Positions 1 to 7,685 of a stretch of DNA of 39,341 nt are shown here, in pieces. The stretch is taken from assembly GCA_031181145.1 (NCBI GenBank), contig JAPSLB010000043.1, positions 1-39,341 on the forward strand. The letters run 5' to 3'. Source of the DNA: Microvirga sp. (lineage in GTDB: Bacteria; Pseudomonadota; Alphaproteobacteria; Rhizobiales; Beijerinckiaceae). The notes below the pieces were generated by a model. The model was not told the DNA's origin, did not search any database, and saw only the letters and a list, made by a program, of their open reading frames with translations. Each line of letters begins with the position of its first letter. The stretch's first letter is position 1. The translations under genes and the position numbers were made by a program.

Positions 1-575
1 CGGACTATGACCGTGAGAAGCTGCAGGAGCGTCTCGCCAAGCTCGCGGGCGGCGTCGCGGTGATCCGCGTCGGCGGCGCGACCGAGGTCGAGGTGAAGGA
101 GAAGAAGGACCGCGTGGACGACGCGCTCAACGCCACCCGCGCTGCGGTGGAAGAGGGCATCGTTCCCGGTGGCGGCACGGCTCTGCTGCGCGCCAAGGCG
201 GCCGTCGCGAAGCTGAAGAGCGACAATGCCGACGTGAAGGCGGGCATCAACATCGTGCTGCGCGCTTTGGAGGCTCCGATCCGTCAGATCGCCGAGAACG
301 CCGGTGTCGAGGGCTCGATCGTCGTCGGTAAGATCGTCGAGAACAACTCCGACACCTACGGCTTCAACGCTCAGACGGAAGAGTTCGTGGACATGCTCCA
401 GGCCGGCATCGTCGACCCGGCGAAGGTCGTCCGTACGGCTCTGCAGGACGCGGCCTCTGTGGCCGGCCTGCTCGTCACGACCGAGGCCATGGTCGCCGAC
501 GCTCCCAAGCGGGAGAGCGGCGCTCCGGCCATGCCCGGCGGCGGCATGGGCGGCATGGGCGGCATGGACTTCTAA
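1..575 (+). CDS. groL: Chaperonin GroEL, 3' part (5' end outside window)
   Basis: This is the C-terminal ~190 residues of the 60-kDa chaperonin that folds proteins in the cytoplasm with GroES. The reading frame is open from base 3 ([17 protein letters not shown]) and shows the hallmark segments [24 protein letters not shown] and [25 protein letters not shown], all part of the equatorial domain. It ends in the flexible glycine/methionine tail ([12 protein letters not shown]) that is typical of GroEL. The start codon and the expected upstream groES lie outside the window. A strong terminator follows 30 bp after the stop, so this is the end of the groESL operon. Identification is essentially certain; which groEL paralogue it is cannot be told. 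Confidence 0.98.
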   Translation, partial: DYDREKLQERLAKLAGGVAVIRVGGATEVEVKEKKDRVDDALNATRAAVEEGIVPGGGTALLRAKAAVAKLKSDNADVKAGINIVLRALEAPIRQIAENAGVEGSIVVGKIVENNSDTYGFNAQTEEFVDMLQAGIVDPAKVVRTALQDAASVAGLLVTTEAMVADAPKRESGAPAMPGGGMGGMGGMDF

Positions 576-604
576 GTCCTCGCACCCTCTCAGAACCAAA
601 GAAG

Positions 605-630
605 CCCCGGAGGAAACTCCGGGGTTTTTT
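605..630 (+). terminator. Rho-independent terminator of groL
   Basis: A perfect 8-bp stem, CCCCGGAG (605-612) and CTCCGGGG (617-624), is closed by a GAAA tetraloop and followed by six T residues (625-630). It begins 30 bp after the groL stop codon. This is a textbook intrinsic terminator. Confidence 0.93.
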
Positions 631-772
631 ATTGCTGGCCCAACCATTCTACCGTGCGTCCCGAAGGGCTGGAGAAGCCGAAATTGGCTCTCCCAGGTCG
701 ATGTGTGAACGCGCACATTGTCTTGATACGAAATATCATATAAAAGGAGACAATTCCTCAAAGGAACCTCCA

Positions 773-2833
773 GTGGCTGTCCATGTGATAGATCGTCCCC
801 TGCCGCCCACCTCTACCGGTCACGCGCTCACGATCAGATCGGGCGATACCGTGATCGTCACGGAAGCAGGGGGGCTTTCCACCCAGAACTTCGGATGGTC
901 TGGGATCGACGGAATCAGCGTGGGCAATGGGGGTCCCGGCGCGGTCGGTACGAATATCGTCGTCAATGGCCGCGTCTCAAGCGCGGATTTCTACGGCATC
1001 GCGACGAACGGATCGATTACGATCGGGCAGACAGGCGTGGTGTCCGGGTTGTTTGCAATCTATCTCACCAACGATTATTGGCGCGGTACGCCGAACTCGC
1101 TTGTCAATCTCGGCACCGTGACCGGGCGGGAGTATGGGATTTTTACCGGCAACAGTCTTCCTGGTGCCCCTTTCTCTCCAGTGACGATCATCAATACCGG
1201 CACGATTTCCGGTGAGATGGGAATCGGCGTGGGCGGTGATCTCACCCTCGTCAACAGCGGCCTCATCAAAGGTACCGGTGGTGTAGCCATAGCGACAGTT
1301 CCCGACGGGCTGTCGCGAAAGATCACGAACACTGGAGTGATCGATGGAGATATCAGGCTGAGCGGCGGGCATGACCTCTATGACGGGCGCGGAGGCCGCG
1401 TCAACGGAGCGATCCATCTTGGCGCAGGAAACGATACGGCCTTCGGCGGAGCCGGTTCGGAGGCGTTTTGGCTGGGGGAGGGCATCAATTTCGTCGATGG
1501 CGGCGATGGCATTGACACACTGCATTTCAGCTCACCTGCCTATGTTGATCTCTCGATGACCGGCGAGCAGCAGACCACCGCGACAAGTAGGGACACCATT
1601 CGCAACATCGAAAATCTGGTCGGAAGCGGGGGCGATGATTTCTTCGTCGGCAACAGAGAGAACAACGTTCTCGTCGGTGCCTGGGGCAATGACTGGCTCG
1701 ATGGGGGGCTGGGCAACGACACCTTGATTGGCGGGAACGGTATGGACGTTCTCGTTGACGGTCATGGCTCAAACTCTCTAGACGGCGGCGCGGGCGACGA
1801 CTACCTCCAGGTAGATTCCAGCGGTTCGAATACTTTGGACGGTGGCTCCGGCGACGATGGGTTGTACTCTTACGGAAGTGGCAACGATGTCCTGATAGGC
1901 GGTGCGGGACGGGACACTCTCCATGGTGGTGACGGCATTGACGTGGCAGTCTTTTCCGGCCGCTTTTCCGATTACGTCATTGATTTCACCCCCGATGCCC
2001 ACGGTTTCATAACGATCAGGGACACGCGGGCCGTGGGCGACGGCATCGACCTTCTAAGAGGCCTGGAATATCTCCAGTTCGCCGACCGCACCATCGCCCT
2101 GACGGCGCCGACGAATTCGGCTCCGACCGCGGTGTCGCTCAGCGCCACCAGCGTCGGCGGCAATGCGCCGGCGGGCACCGTGGTCGGCACCTTGAGCGGC
2201 ATCGATCCGGACGGCGATCTGCTTGGTTTCCATCTCGTCAGCAACCCGGGCAATCACTTCCGGATCCACGGCAACCAGCTCCTGATCGACCGCGCCCTGA
2301 CCGGCGAGAGCAGGCTCGAGATCGTGGTGCGCGCCAGCGATCCGCACGGCGCCTCCATCGACAGGACGTTCACCATCGACGTGACCGCCGGCCGTATTGG
2401 TCCGGTCGTTAGCGCAGTCTCCCTGAAGGGCGGCAAGGCAGCAGATGTGCTCAAGGGCGGGAAAGGGAACGATTATCTCAACGGCGGCCTCGGCAACGAC
2501 AAGCTGACTGGTGGAGGGGGACGGGATACATTCGCCTTCAGCACGAAACTGGGTTCTGCCAACGTGGACTGGATCGTGGATTTCAATCATTCCGATGACA
2601 CGATCAGGCTGTCGAAGACGATCTTCAGCAAACTCCAGAAGGGTAGTTTGTCCAAGGATGCGTTCTGGATCGGCGCCAAGGCTCACGACGGAAGCGACCG
2701 CATCATCTACAACAAGGATACGGGCGCCCTGTACTACGATGCGGACGGCTCGGGTACGAAGTATGGGGCCATCAAGTTCGCGCAGCTCAAGGCCAAGACC
2801 CTCTTGAAAGCGGACGATTTCCTCATCGTGTAA
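773..2833 (+). CDS. Secreted RTX (hemolysin-type calcium-binding) protein with cadherin-like domain
   Basis: This 686-residue protein is probably exported by a type I secretion system. Residues ~60-200 carry NxGxIxG-type beta-helix repeats (NTGTISG, NSGLIKG, NTGVIDG). Residues ~284-390 are RTX nonapeptides (GGLGNDTL, GGAGDDYL, GGAGRDTL) that bind calcium. Residues ~392-444 resemble the FSG-DY-I module often found next to RTX blocks. Residues ~449-538 form a cadherin-like domain (GTLSGIDPDGD, VRASDPHG). A second short RTX block lies at ~562-588. The C-terminus is the serralysin-like type I signal region, ending ADDFLIV. There is no N-terminal signal peptide, as expected for this route. I chose the GTG at 773 because AAGGA at 761-765 is correctly spaced; an upstream TTG at 632 and ATG at 701 lack a good ribosome site. 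No ABC or membrane-fusion secretion genes lie in the window. Adhesin or surface-layer roles are possible but unproven. Confidence 0.85.
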   Translation: MAVHVIDRPLPPTSTGHALTIRSGDTVIVTEAGGLSTQNFGWSGIDGISVGNGGPGAVGTNIVVNGRVSSADFYGIATNGSITIGQTGVVSGLFAIYLTNDYWRGTPNSLVNLGTVTGREYGIFTGNSLPGAPFSPVTIINTGTISGEMGIGVGGDLTLVNSGLIKGTGGVAIATVPDGLSRKITNTGVIDGDIRLSGGHDLYDGRGGRVNGAIHLGAGNDTAFGGAGSEAFWLGEGINFVDGGDGIDTLHFSSPAYVDLSMTGEQQTTATSRDTIRNIENLVGSGGDDFFVGNRENNVLVGAWGNDWLDGGLGNDTLIGGNGMDVLVDGHGSNSLDGGAGDDYLQVDSSGSNTLDGGSGDDGLYSYGSGNDVLIGGAGRDTLHGGDGIDVAVFSGRFSDYVIDFTPDAHGFITIRDTRAVGDGIDLLRGLEYLQFADRTIALTAPTNSAPTAVSLSATSVGGNAPAGTVVGTLSGIDPDGDLLGFHLVSNPGNHFRIHGNQLLIDRALTGESRLEIVVRASDPHGASIDRTFTIDVTAGRIGPVVSAVSLKGGKAADVLKGGKGNDYLNGGLGNDKLTGGGGRDTFAFSTKLGSANVDWIVDFNHSDDTIRLSKTIFSKLQKGSLSKDAFWIGAKAHDGSDRIIYNKDTGALYYDADGSGTKYGAIKFAQLKAKTLLKADDFLIV

Positions 2834-2870
2834 GGGCTGGGCGAGCCGCCTTCACGATCCGGACGAGATA

Positions 2871-2898
2871 GCCCCGGAGAAGCTCCGGGGCCCTTGTT
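2871..2898 (+). terminator. Terminator-like hairpin after the RTX gene
   Basis: The 9-bp arms GCCCCGGAG (2871-2879) and CTCCGGGGC (2883-2891) flank the 3-nt loop AAG, followed by CCTTGTT, which is moderately T-rich. It starts 38 bp after the stop codon. The core stem is identical to that of the groL terminator. Confidence 0.75.
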
Positions 2899-3009
2899 TC
2901 TCGACACAGTGCTGCAATGTTGCTCAGAAGCATTTCTAAGAACGAACTGGACTGACGGACGTTCATGAGGGAAGACGGCTAAGTTCCGGCGGCCGACGAG
3001 GGATGTCCC

Positions 3010-3558
3010 GTGAAAGCATGCTCCTCTTCACCTTTCAGCCTGTGGCGCAGCATCCTCGCGAGCTTTGCATTTTTGATCGTTGCGGCCGTTCTTCCCATGG
3101 GGAGCCCCTCAGCTTTGGCGCAGTCGTCGTCGCCCCCCCATTCGAGTTCCACTTCCATCCGCACGCCGGATTTCGACGAGAGTGTCCGATGGTATCAGGA
3201 CAAGCTGGGCTTCCGGATGGTCGGCTCGACCAATTTCGTGCAGGGGCGGACCGCGGTTCTGGAGCGAAGCGGCTTCCTGCTCGAGGTCACGGAGGTCGAT
3301 CATGTTCTTCAGGAGACCAGCGGTCCGCATGGGAGGGCCGCCGGGGTCACGGAGACGCCTGTCATCAGTCTCCTCGTCCCCGACGTGGACAGGGAGATCG
3401 CGCGCCTGCGCAAGGCCGGCGTGGAGGTGCTTCAGGATCCCCGGGATGAGCTCGACGGGCGCTATCGCATCGCGCAGATCCGCGACAACGGACGGCACCG
3501 GGTCGAGCTGCGCGAGCCGATCGACGAGAGCGGCGGCTTCAATCCCATGGGACGCTGA
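3010..3558 (+). CDS. Exported VOC-superfamily (glyoxalase/bleomycin-resistance fold) protein
   Basis: This 182-residue protein has an N-terminal signal peptide (hydrophobic stretch ~14-30, likely cleavage after ALA at residue ~37) and then a single VOC module. The VOC features are PDFDESVRWYQDKLGF at ~53-68, LLEVTEVDH at ~90-98, TPVISLLVPDVDREIARLRKAGVEV at ~116-140, and HRVELREP near the C-terminus. VOC proteins bind a metal through His/Glu residues in paired beta-alpha-beta-beta-beta units. The Glu of VELREP (E166) is present, but the usual first His (as in xHVxLxVxD) appears replaced by Ser. Export is unusual for this fold, most members of which are cytoplasmic. The start is the GTG at 3010 with GAGG about 8 bases upstream. 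The substrate is unknown. Confidence 0.8.
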   Translation: MKACSSSPFSLWRSILASFAFLIVAAVLPMGSPSALAQSSSPPHSSSTSIRTPDFDESVRWYQDKLGFRMVGSTNFVQGRTAVLERSGFLLEVTEVDHVLQETSGPHGRAAGVTETPVISLLVPDVDREIARLRKAGVEVLQDPRDELDGRYRIAQIRDNGRHRVELREPIDESGGFNPMGR

Positions 3559-3579
3559 AGAAAAGTTTTCGCGACCGAT

Positions 3580-3606
3580 GGAATAAAGCCTGGCCCGGCG
3601 TGTCCT
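3580..3606 (+). promoter_or_regulatory. Possible ECF-type promoter for the COG4315-like gene
   Basis: GGAAT at 3580-3584 (within GGAATAAA) is separated by 16 nt from TGTCCT at 3601-3606. This resembles ECF sigma promoters (GGAAC-like -35, GTC/GTT-like -10). It lies 37 bp upstream of an ATG that is followed 175 bp after its stop by an ECF sigma/anti-sigma pair. Recognition by that sigma factor is inference. Confidence 0.4.
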
Positions 3607-3642
3607 AAGGAGCGTGGTCTTCACGACCGTCAGGAGGCACTC

Positions 3643-4026
3643 ATGAAATCATCTTTCCATCAGGCTCTTGCCGCGGGCATTCTGGTCGCCACCGGTGCGG
3701 TCGCTCAAGCTGCCGCACCCGCTCAGGTGGCCGATACGAGCAAGGGCAAGGCCCTGGTCGATGCCAAAGGCATGACCCTCTATATCTTCGACCGCGATGC
3801 GGCCGGCAAGTCAAACTGCAACGGCCAATGCGCACAGAACTGGCCGCCGCTCATGGCCGCAGCCAATGCGACGGCTCCCGGCGACTGGAGCGTGATCACG
3901 CGGGACGACGGCTCCAAACAATGGGCCTACAAGGGCAAGCCGCTCTATCTGTGGGTGAAGGATACCAAACCCGGGGAGGTGACCGGCGACGGAGTCAACA
4001 ATGTTTGGCACGTGGCCAAGCCCTAA
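3643..4026 (+). CDS. Small exported COG4315-type repeat protein
   Basis: This 127-residue protein belongs to the secreted 'lipoprotein with Yx(FWY)xxD repeats' family (COG4315 type), whose molecular role is unknown. An N-terminal signal peptide (residues 1-~24, AVAQAAA) is followed by two related units. The first is GMTLYIFDRDAAGKSNCNGQCAQNWPPL (residues 43-70). The second is WAYKGKPLYLWVKDTKPGEVTGDG (residues 95-117). C59 and C63 in CNGQC are well placed for a disulfide or metal site. There is no lipobox cysteine, so it is probably soluble in the periplasm. AGGAGG lies just upstream of the ATG. The gene stands in front of an ECF sigma/anti-sigma pair, an arrangement I recall as recurrent in related bacteria, which suggests it is a target or sensor component. 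That link is inference. Confidence 0.85.
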   Translation: MKSSFHQALAAGILVATGAVAQAAAPAQVADTSKGKALVDAKGMTLYIFDRDAAGKSNCNGQCAQNWPPLMAAANATAPGDWSVITRDDGSKQWAYKGKPLYLWVKDTKPGEVTGDGVNNVWHVAKP

Positions 4027-4097
4027 CGGAGCGCGCGGACAATGGATCCGGCTTTCCGCCTGAGCGATGCGCCTTCTCGACGAAGGAGAGCGCCGGA

Positions 4098-4190
4098 ATG
4101 ACCGCCAGGCAGGAAACCCGCTTTTCATGTCCGCCGCTTCGGGTCTCGTCAGGGCAGACAGGATCAACTTTGATGACGGCGGATCGGTGA
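4098..4190 (+). CDS. Possible 30-residue upstream ORF before the sigma factor
   Basis: A short ORF (MTARQETRFSC...) has AAGGAG at 4083-4088 correctly spaced before its ATG. It ends 10 bp before the GTG of the ECF sigma gene. It has no recognisable domain. It could couple translation to the sigma gene or be fortuitous. The rest of the 4027-4200 gap shows no clear promoter. Confidence 0.22.
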   Translation: MTARQETRFSCPPLRVSSGQTGSTLMTADR

Positions 4191-4200
4191 AAGTTCGGCC

Positions 4201-4710
4201 GTGGACGAGATCGCCCTCCTTCTCGAGCCGCAGATTCCAGGCCTGCGCCGTTATGCCTGGGCGCTCCTGCGCGACGATGAGGCGGCCGACGATCTCGTCC
4301 AGGACACCCTCGAGCGGGCGATCCGCCATTGGAGCCAGCGCCGTCGCGACCGTGACCTGAAGGCGTGGCTCTTCGCCATTCAGCGCAACCTCTTTCTGAA
4401 TGCCGTGCGGCAGCGCAAGACACGGGGCGTAACCGTGGGAGTCGAGTTGCTGGAGAATACATCCGCATCCGCAGGCGGTCCGGACGCTCACGCGGACCTG
4501 CGCGATGTTCTGACAGGCCTCGATGCCTTGCCGGAGGAGCAGCGCTCGGTGCTGCTTCTGGTCGGTGTCGAGGATCTCTCCTACGAACAGGTTGCGCAGG
4601 TTCTCGATATTCCGGTCGGCACGGTGATGTCGCGCCTCAGCCGGGCGCGTGCGCGCCTGAGGGAGTTCACGGACGACGGGCGGAACTCCGCATTGAGGAG
4701 AGTGAAGTGA
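4201..4710 (+). CDS. ECF-family RNA polymerase sigma factor
   Basis: This 169-residue protein has only the two core sigma domains, as in ECF (group 4) factors. Region 2 is at residues ~8-75: RRYAWALLRDDEAADDLVQDTLERAIRHW contains the region 2.2 DDLVQDT core, followed by LKAWLFAIQRNLFLN. Region 4 is at ~100-160: LDALPEEQRSVLLLVGVEDLSYEQVAQVLDIPVGTVMSRLSRARARLRE, a helix-turn-helix for the -35 element. Translation starts at a GTG, the first possible start in the frame. Its TGA overlaps the GTG of the anti-sigma gene, so the pair is translationally coupled. The regulon is unknown; by position it may include the COG4315-like gene upstream. Confidence 0.95.
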   Translation: MDEIALLLEPQIPGLRRYAWALLRDDEAADDLVQDTLERAIRHWSQRRRDRDLKAWLFAIQRNLFLNAVRQRKTRGVTVGVELLENTSASAGGPDAHADLRDVLTGLDALPEEQRSVLLLVGVEDLSYEQVAQVLDIPVGTVMSRLSRARARLREFTDDGRNSALRRVK

Positions 4711-5519
4711 CGGGCGAGCCACCTATCGGTGAGGATGACCTGCAAGCCTTCGTTGACGGAAGGCTCGAACCGTCGCGGCTCGAAACCGTCAAAGCATATC
4801 TCGCATCCAACCGGTCAGCGGCCGAGCAAGTGCAGCGTGAAGCCGAGCAGCGCGAAGCCTTGCGCAGACGTCTTGCCTTCAAGGCGCAGGAGCCGATTCC
4901 CGCGCGGTTGCGGGTTGCCAATCTCGTCGCCGCACGAAGCCGCCCGGCGCCCTTCCGACTGACGCGGGTTGCCGCCTCCATGGCGTTGCTGATGCTGGGC
5001 GGGGCTCTCGGCGCGGCGGGCGGGATGTGGTGGGGCAGCCGCCTCTCCCCGCAGGTGCCCGCGCAAATGGCCGTTGCAGGCAGTGCCATCGCGGCGCACC
5101 GGATCTACGTGAGCGAGCGGCTTCACCCTGTCGAGGTTCCCGGCGATCAGGAGGCGCATCTCGTGCAATGGCTGTCGCGCCGCGTTGGAAAGCCGCTGAA
5201 AGCTCCCGATCTGACCGCGCAGGGTTACTGGCTCATCGGCGGAAGGCTTCTGCCGTCCGGGCGCGAAGCGGCTGCGCTCTTCATGTACGAGAATGAGGGC
5301 GGCAACCGCCTGACGCTCTATGCACGTTCGAGCAGCCAGGAGGGGGAGACCGCGTTCCGCTTCGAGGCGGAAGGCGAGATCTCCGCGTTCTCGTGGATCG
5401 GCGACGGTCTCTCCTATGTCGTGTCGGCGAAAGCCGGTCGCGCACAGCTTCTGCCGATTGCAGAGGCGATCCATCACCAGTTCGAAGTGACAAGCGGCCC
5501 CGCGAAGGGCCGCTTGTGA
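4707..5519 (+). CDS. Membrane anti-sigma factor
   Basis: This 270-residue single-pass membrane protein probably sequesters the ECF sigma factor encoded just upstream. The cytoplasmic N-terminus has the anti-sigma signature IGEDDLQAFVDGRLEP...VKAYLASN (residues ~7-35). A transmembrane helix follows at ~88-110 (MALLMLGGALGAAGGMWWG), then a periplasmic domain of ~160 residues. The classical zinc-binding HxxxCxxC motif is absent. The start is the GTG at 4707 with GAGGAG at 4695-4700; it overlaps the sigma stop as GTGA, so expression is coupled. A longer in-frame extension to 4365 overlaps the sigma gene and has no family resemblance, so I excluded it. The stimulus is unknown. Confidence 0.9.
   Translation: MTGEPPIGEDDLQAFVDGRLEPSRLETVKAYLASNRSAAEQVQREAEQREALRRRLAFKAQEPIPARLRVANLVAARSRPAPFRLTRVAASMALLMLGGALGAAGGMWWGSRLSPQVPAQMAVAGSAIAAHRIYVSERLHPVEVPGDQEAHLVQWLSRRVGKPLKAPDLTAQGYWLIGGRLLPSGREAAALFMYENEGGNRLTLYARSSSQEGETAFRFEAEGEISAFSWIGDGLSYVVSAKAGRAQLLPIAEAIHHQFEVTSGPAKGRL
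5490..5517. terminator. Perfect 11-bp hairpin between convergent genes
   Basis: ACAAGCGGCCC (5490-5500) and GGGCCGCTTGT (5507-5517) flank a CGCGAA loop. The hairpin covers the last codons of the anti-sigma gene and lies just past the stop of the convergent aldo/keto reductase gene. No T-tract follows on either strand, so it may act as a barrier between convergent transcripts rather than a classic terminator. Confidence 0.45.
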
Positions 5520-5528
5520 TCGGCCCGA

Positions 5529-6356
5529 TCAGCCGAAGACGGCAGGGTCGGGGCCCACGCGCCCGCTCTTGTCGTCCATCGCTTCGATGATGCGCATGTC
5601 GTCGGCATCCAGCCTGAAGTCGAACACGTCGATATTCTCGCGGATGCGCGACGGCGTGACGGATTTCGGGATCACGACGAAGCCGCTGTCGAGGTGCCAG
5701 CGCAGGATCACCTGAGCGGGTGTCTTGCCATACTTGCGTCCGATGGCGGCGAATTTCTCGTCGGCCACGAGGCTGCCCTGCCCGAGAGGGCCCCAGCATT
5801 CCGTGGCGATGTCATGCTGCGCGTGGAAGGCACGCAGCTCCTTCTGCTGAAAGCGCGGATGCAACTCGACCTGATTGAGGGCGGGGGCGACGCCCGTTTC
5901 GTCGATCAGGCGCTGCAGATGCTCCACCTGGAAGTTCGAGACGCCGATCGACTTCACGCGCCCTTCCTCTTTCAGGCGGATCAGGGCGCGCCATGCGTCG
6001 AGAAACCCTTCGCCGCTGACGCCAGGCCAGTGAATGAGATAGAGATCGACGAAATCGAGTTTCAACCGCTTCAGGCTCTCGTCGAAAGCGGTCAGCGCCC
6101 CATCGTAGCTGCGCCTGTCGTTCCACAGTTTCGTGGTGATGAAGAGATCGCCGCGCGGGAAATCGGAGGCGGCAATCGCCCGTCCGACGCCTTCCTCGTT
6201 TTCATAGATCGCCGCCGTGTCGATGGAGCGGTAGCCCGCCTTGAGGGCCTCACCCACGCAGGCAACGGCCTCCTCGTTCGAGACCCGCCAGACGCCATAG
6301 CCAAGCTGAGGCATCGTGTTTCCATCGTTCAAGCGAAGGGTAGGGGTGGTCGGCAT
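5529..6356 (-). CDS. Aldo/keto reductase (AKR, DkgA/2,5-diketo-gluconate reductase type)
   Basis: This 275-residue NADPH-dependent oxidoreductase has a TIM-barrel fold and reduces aldehydes or ketones in the cytoplasm. The catalytic tetrad is visible: D46 (SIDTAAIY), Y51, K76 (LFITTKLW) and H109 (YLIHWPG). The NADPH-binding C-terminal loop is recognisable in VVIPKSVTPSRIRENIDVFDF. The ATG at 6356 is preceded by AGGAG at good spacing. Longer in-frame extensions to 6785 would overlap the divergent gene and lack homology. The substrate cannot be assigned; the family includes 2,5-diketo-D-gluconate and methylglyoxal reductases. It is transcribed divergently from the flavodoxin-like gene, which could point to related redox roles. 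Confidence 0.92.
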   Translation of the reverse strand: MPTTPTLRLNDGNTMPQLGYGVWRVSNEEAVACVGEALKAGYRSIDTAAIYENEEGVGRAIAASDFPRGDLFITTKLWNDRRSYDGALTAFDESLKRLKLDFVDLYLIHWPGVSGEGFLDAWRALIRLKEEGRVKSIGVSNFQVEHLQRLIDETGVAPALNQVELHPRFQQKELRAFHAQHDIATECWGPLGQGSLVADEKFAAIGRKYGKTPAQVILRWHLDSGFVVIPKSVTPSRIRENIDVFDFRLDADDMRIIEAMDDKSGRVGPDPAVFG

Positions 6357-6509
6357 CGACTGCTCCTGGAGAGGGAAGGGAGAAAGACAGAGCCAAGGCT
6401 CGTCCTGCAGGACGTAAACTGCGATGGGGCTGTCGCCTGAGGGAACCAGTGCAACTTGGCCGGCGTTGCGCAGCTTATCATCGTTGCGATCTAGGAGCGG
6501 GAGTGCTCT

Positions 6510-7589
6510 TTGTCCATCCCTGACGTAAGAACCGGCACCCCCGACCCGACACTCGATGAAACGGAGTTTCGGCGCCGCTTCCTGCAACAGTTTCAGGACC
6601 GTGCTTTCGAGCCCTTGAGCAAGGAGCTGCGGCGAGTCGCCGATGCCGCGTGGGACGCCTACAGCCATCATCGCAAGAGCCCGAAGACCCGCAAGGCGGG
6701 CTTGGGCTTCACCGATCCCGATTACGATCTCGCCGTAGACTGGTTCGCCGCGAAGGAAGCCATCGAGATGGCGCAGAAACGGCATGACGATCCGGAGGGA
6801 CCATCGCGGTTCCTCCTGATCTCATCCGCATCGCGCAGCGAGCACACCTGCCCCGGTGAGATGTCGAAGACCTACCGGCTCGCGGAAATCGCACGGCAGG
6901 TCATCGCAAGCGCGGAGAATGTGGAGGTCGAGGTTCTTGATCTCAGCAGGCTGGCGTCCGAGTATGGCCGTCACATCCATCCCTGCAAGACCTGCTTCTC
7001 GACGGCGGCCGCGCTCTGCCATTGGCCCTGTTCCTGCTATCCCAACTACTCCCTCGGGCAAACCCAGGACTGGATGAACGACATCTACCCGAAATGGGTG
7101 GAGGCGCACGGGATCATGATCGTCACGCCCGTGAACTGGTATCAGGCCTCCTCTCCGTTGAAGCTGATGATGGACCGTCTCGTCTGCGCCGATGGCGGCA
7201 ACCCGGACCCGACCGCGACCCACGGCAAGACGGTGGCCGAAGCCAAGGAGCTGGAGCTGAAGGGATGGGATTACCCGAAGCATCTGTCAGGCCGTCTGTT
7301 CTCGGTCGTCGTGCACGGCGATGCCGAGGGAGCGGAAGGCGTTCGCTGCAGCCTCTCGGATTGGCTGCGGGCCATGGACCTTGCGCCTGCAGGCAACCTC
7401 GCCGAACTCGCGCGCTACATCGGCTACTGGAAGCCCTACGCCACCAGCCACGAGGAGCTGGATCGCGACCTCGACGTGCAGGCCGAAATCCGCAACGCCG
7501 CATGGACGCTGCTGAACGCCGTCGTCTCGAAGAGGGCGGGGCAATGGGCGCAGACCGGGGAGCGCCTCCAGGAGCCTCGCCAGAAATAA
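6510..7589 (+). CDS. Flavodoxin-fold NADPH-dependent FMN reductase-like protein with Cys cluster
   Basis: This 359-residue protein has a flavodoxin-like core (~98-300) preceded by a ~95-residue helical extension. The FMN phosphate loop fits FLLISSASRSEHTCPGEMSKTYRLA (~101-125). GIMIVTPVNWYQASSPLKLMMDRL (~201-224) is the second flavin-contacting segment typical of NAD(P)H-dependent FMN reductases and iron-sulfur flavoproteins. Between them lies a striking cluster of five cysteines, C159, C162, C170, C174 and C176 (CKTC...CHWPCSC), which may hold an Fe-S cluster or another metal. The start is TTG, the only possible start in this frame before the conserved region, with GGGAG 6 bases upstream. 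The electron donor and acceptor are unknown. The family assignment is firm but the function is not. Confidence 0.82.
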   Translation: MSIPDVRTGTPDPTLDETEFRRRFLQQFQDRAFEPLSKELRRVADAAWDAYSHHRKSPKTRKAGLGFTDPDYDLAVDWFAAKEAIEMAQKRHDDPEGPSRFLLISSASRSEHTCPGEMSKTYRLAEIARQVIASAENVEVEVLDLSRLASEYGRHIHPCKTCFSTAAALCHWPCSCYPNYSLGQTQDWMNDIYPKWVEAHGIMIVTPVNWYQASSPLKLMMDRLVCADGGNPDPTATHGKTVAEAKELELKGWDYPKHLSGRLFSVVVHGDAEGAEGVRCSLSDWLRAMDLAPAGNLAELARYIGYWKPYATSHEELDRDLDVQAEIRNAAWTLLNAVVSKRAGQWAQTGERLQEPRQK

Positions 7590-7685
7590 GCCGGGACCCG
7601 GCGATCTCAGTGGGTCGGCTCAAGGAGCGCGAGAATGGCCGTGCACGATCCCGACCTCGGGAGGATGCGAAAGCCCCGGGGCGCC

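Noticed and set aside
632..772. Extended N-terminus of the RTX protein from TTG 632
   Set aside because: It begins 2 bases after the groL terminator, lacks a ribosome site, and adds an unrelated Arg-rich peptide; GTG 773 has a good site.
4365..4706. N-terminal extension of the anti-sigma frame
   Set aside because: It lies inside the sigma factor gene in another frame and is Arg/Gly-rich; GTG 4707 with GAGGAG is the coupled start.
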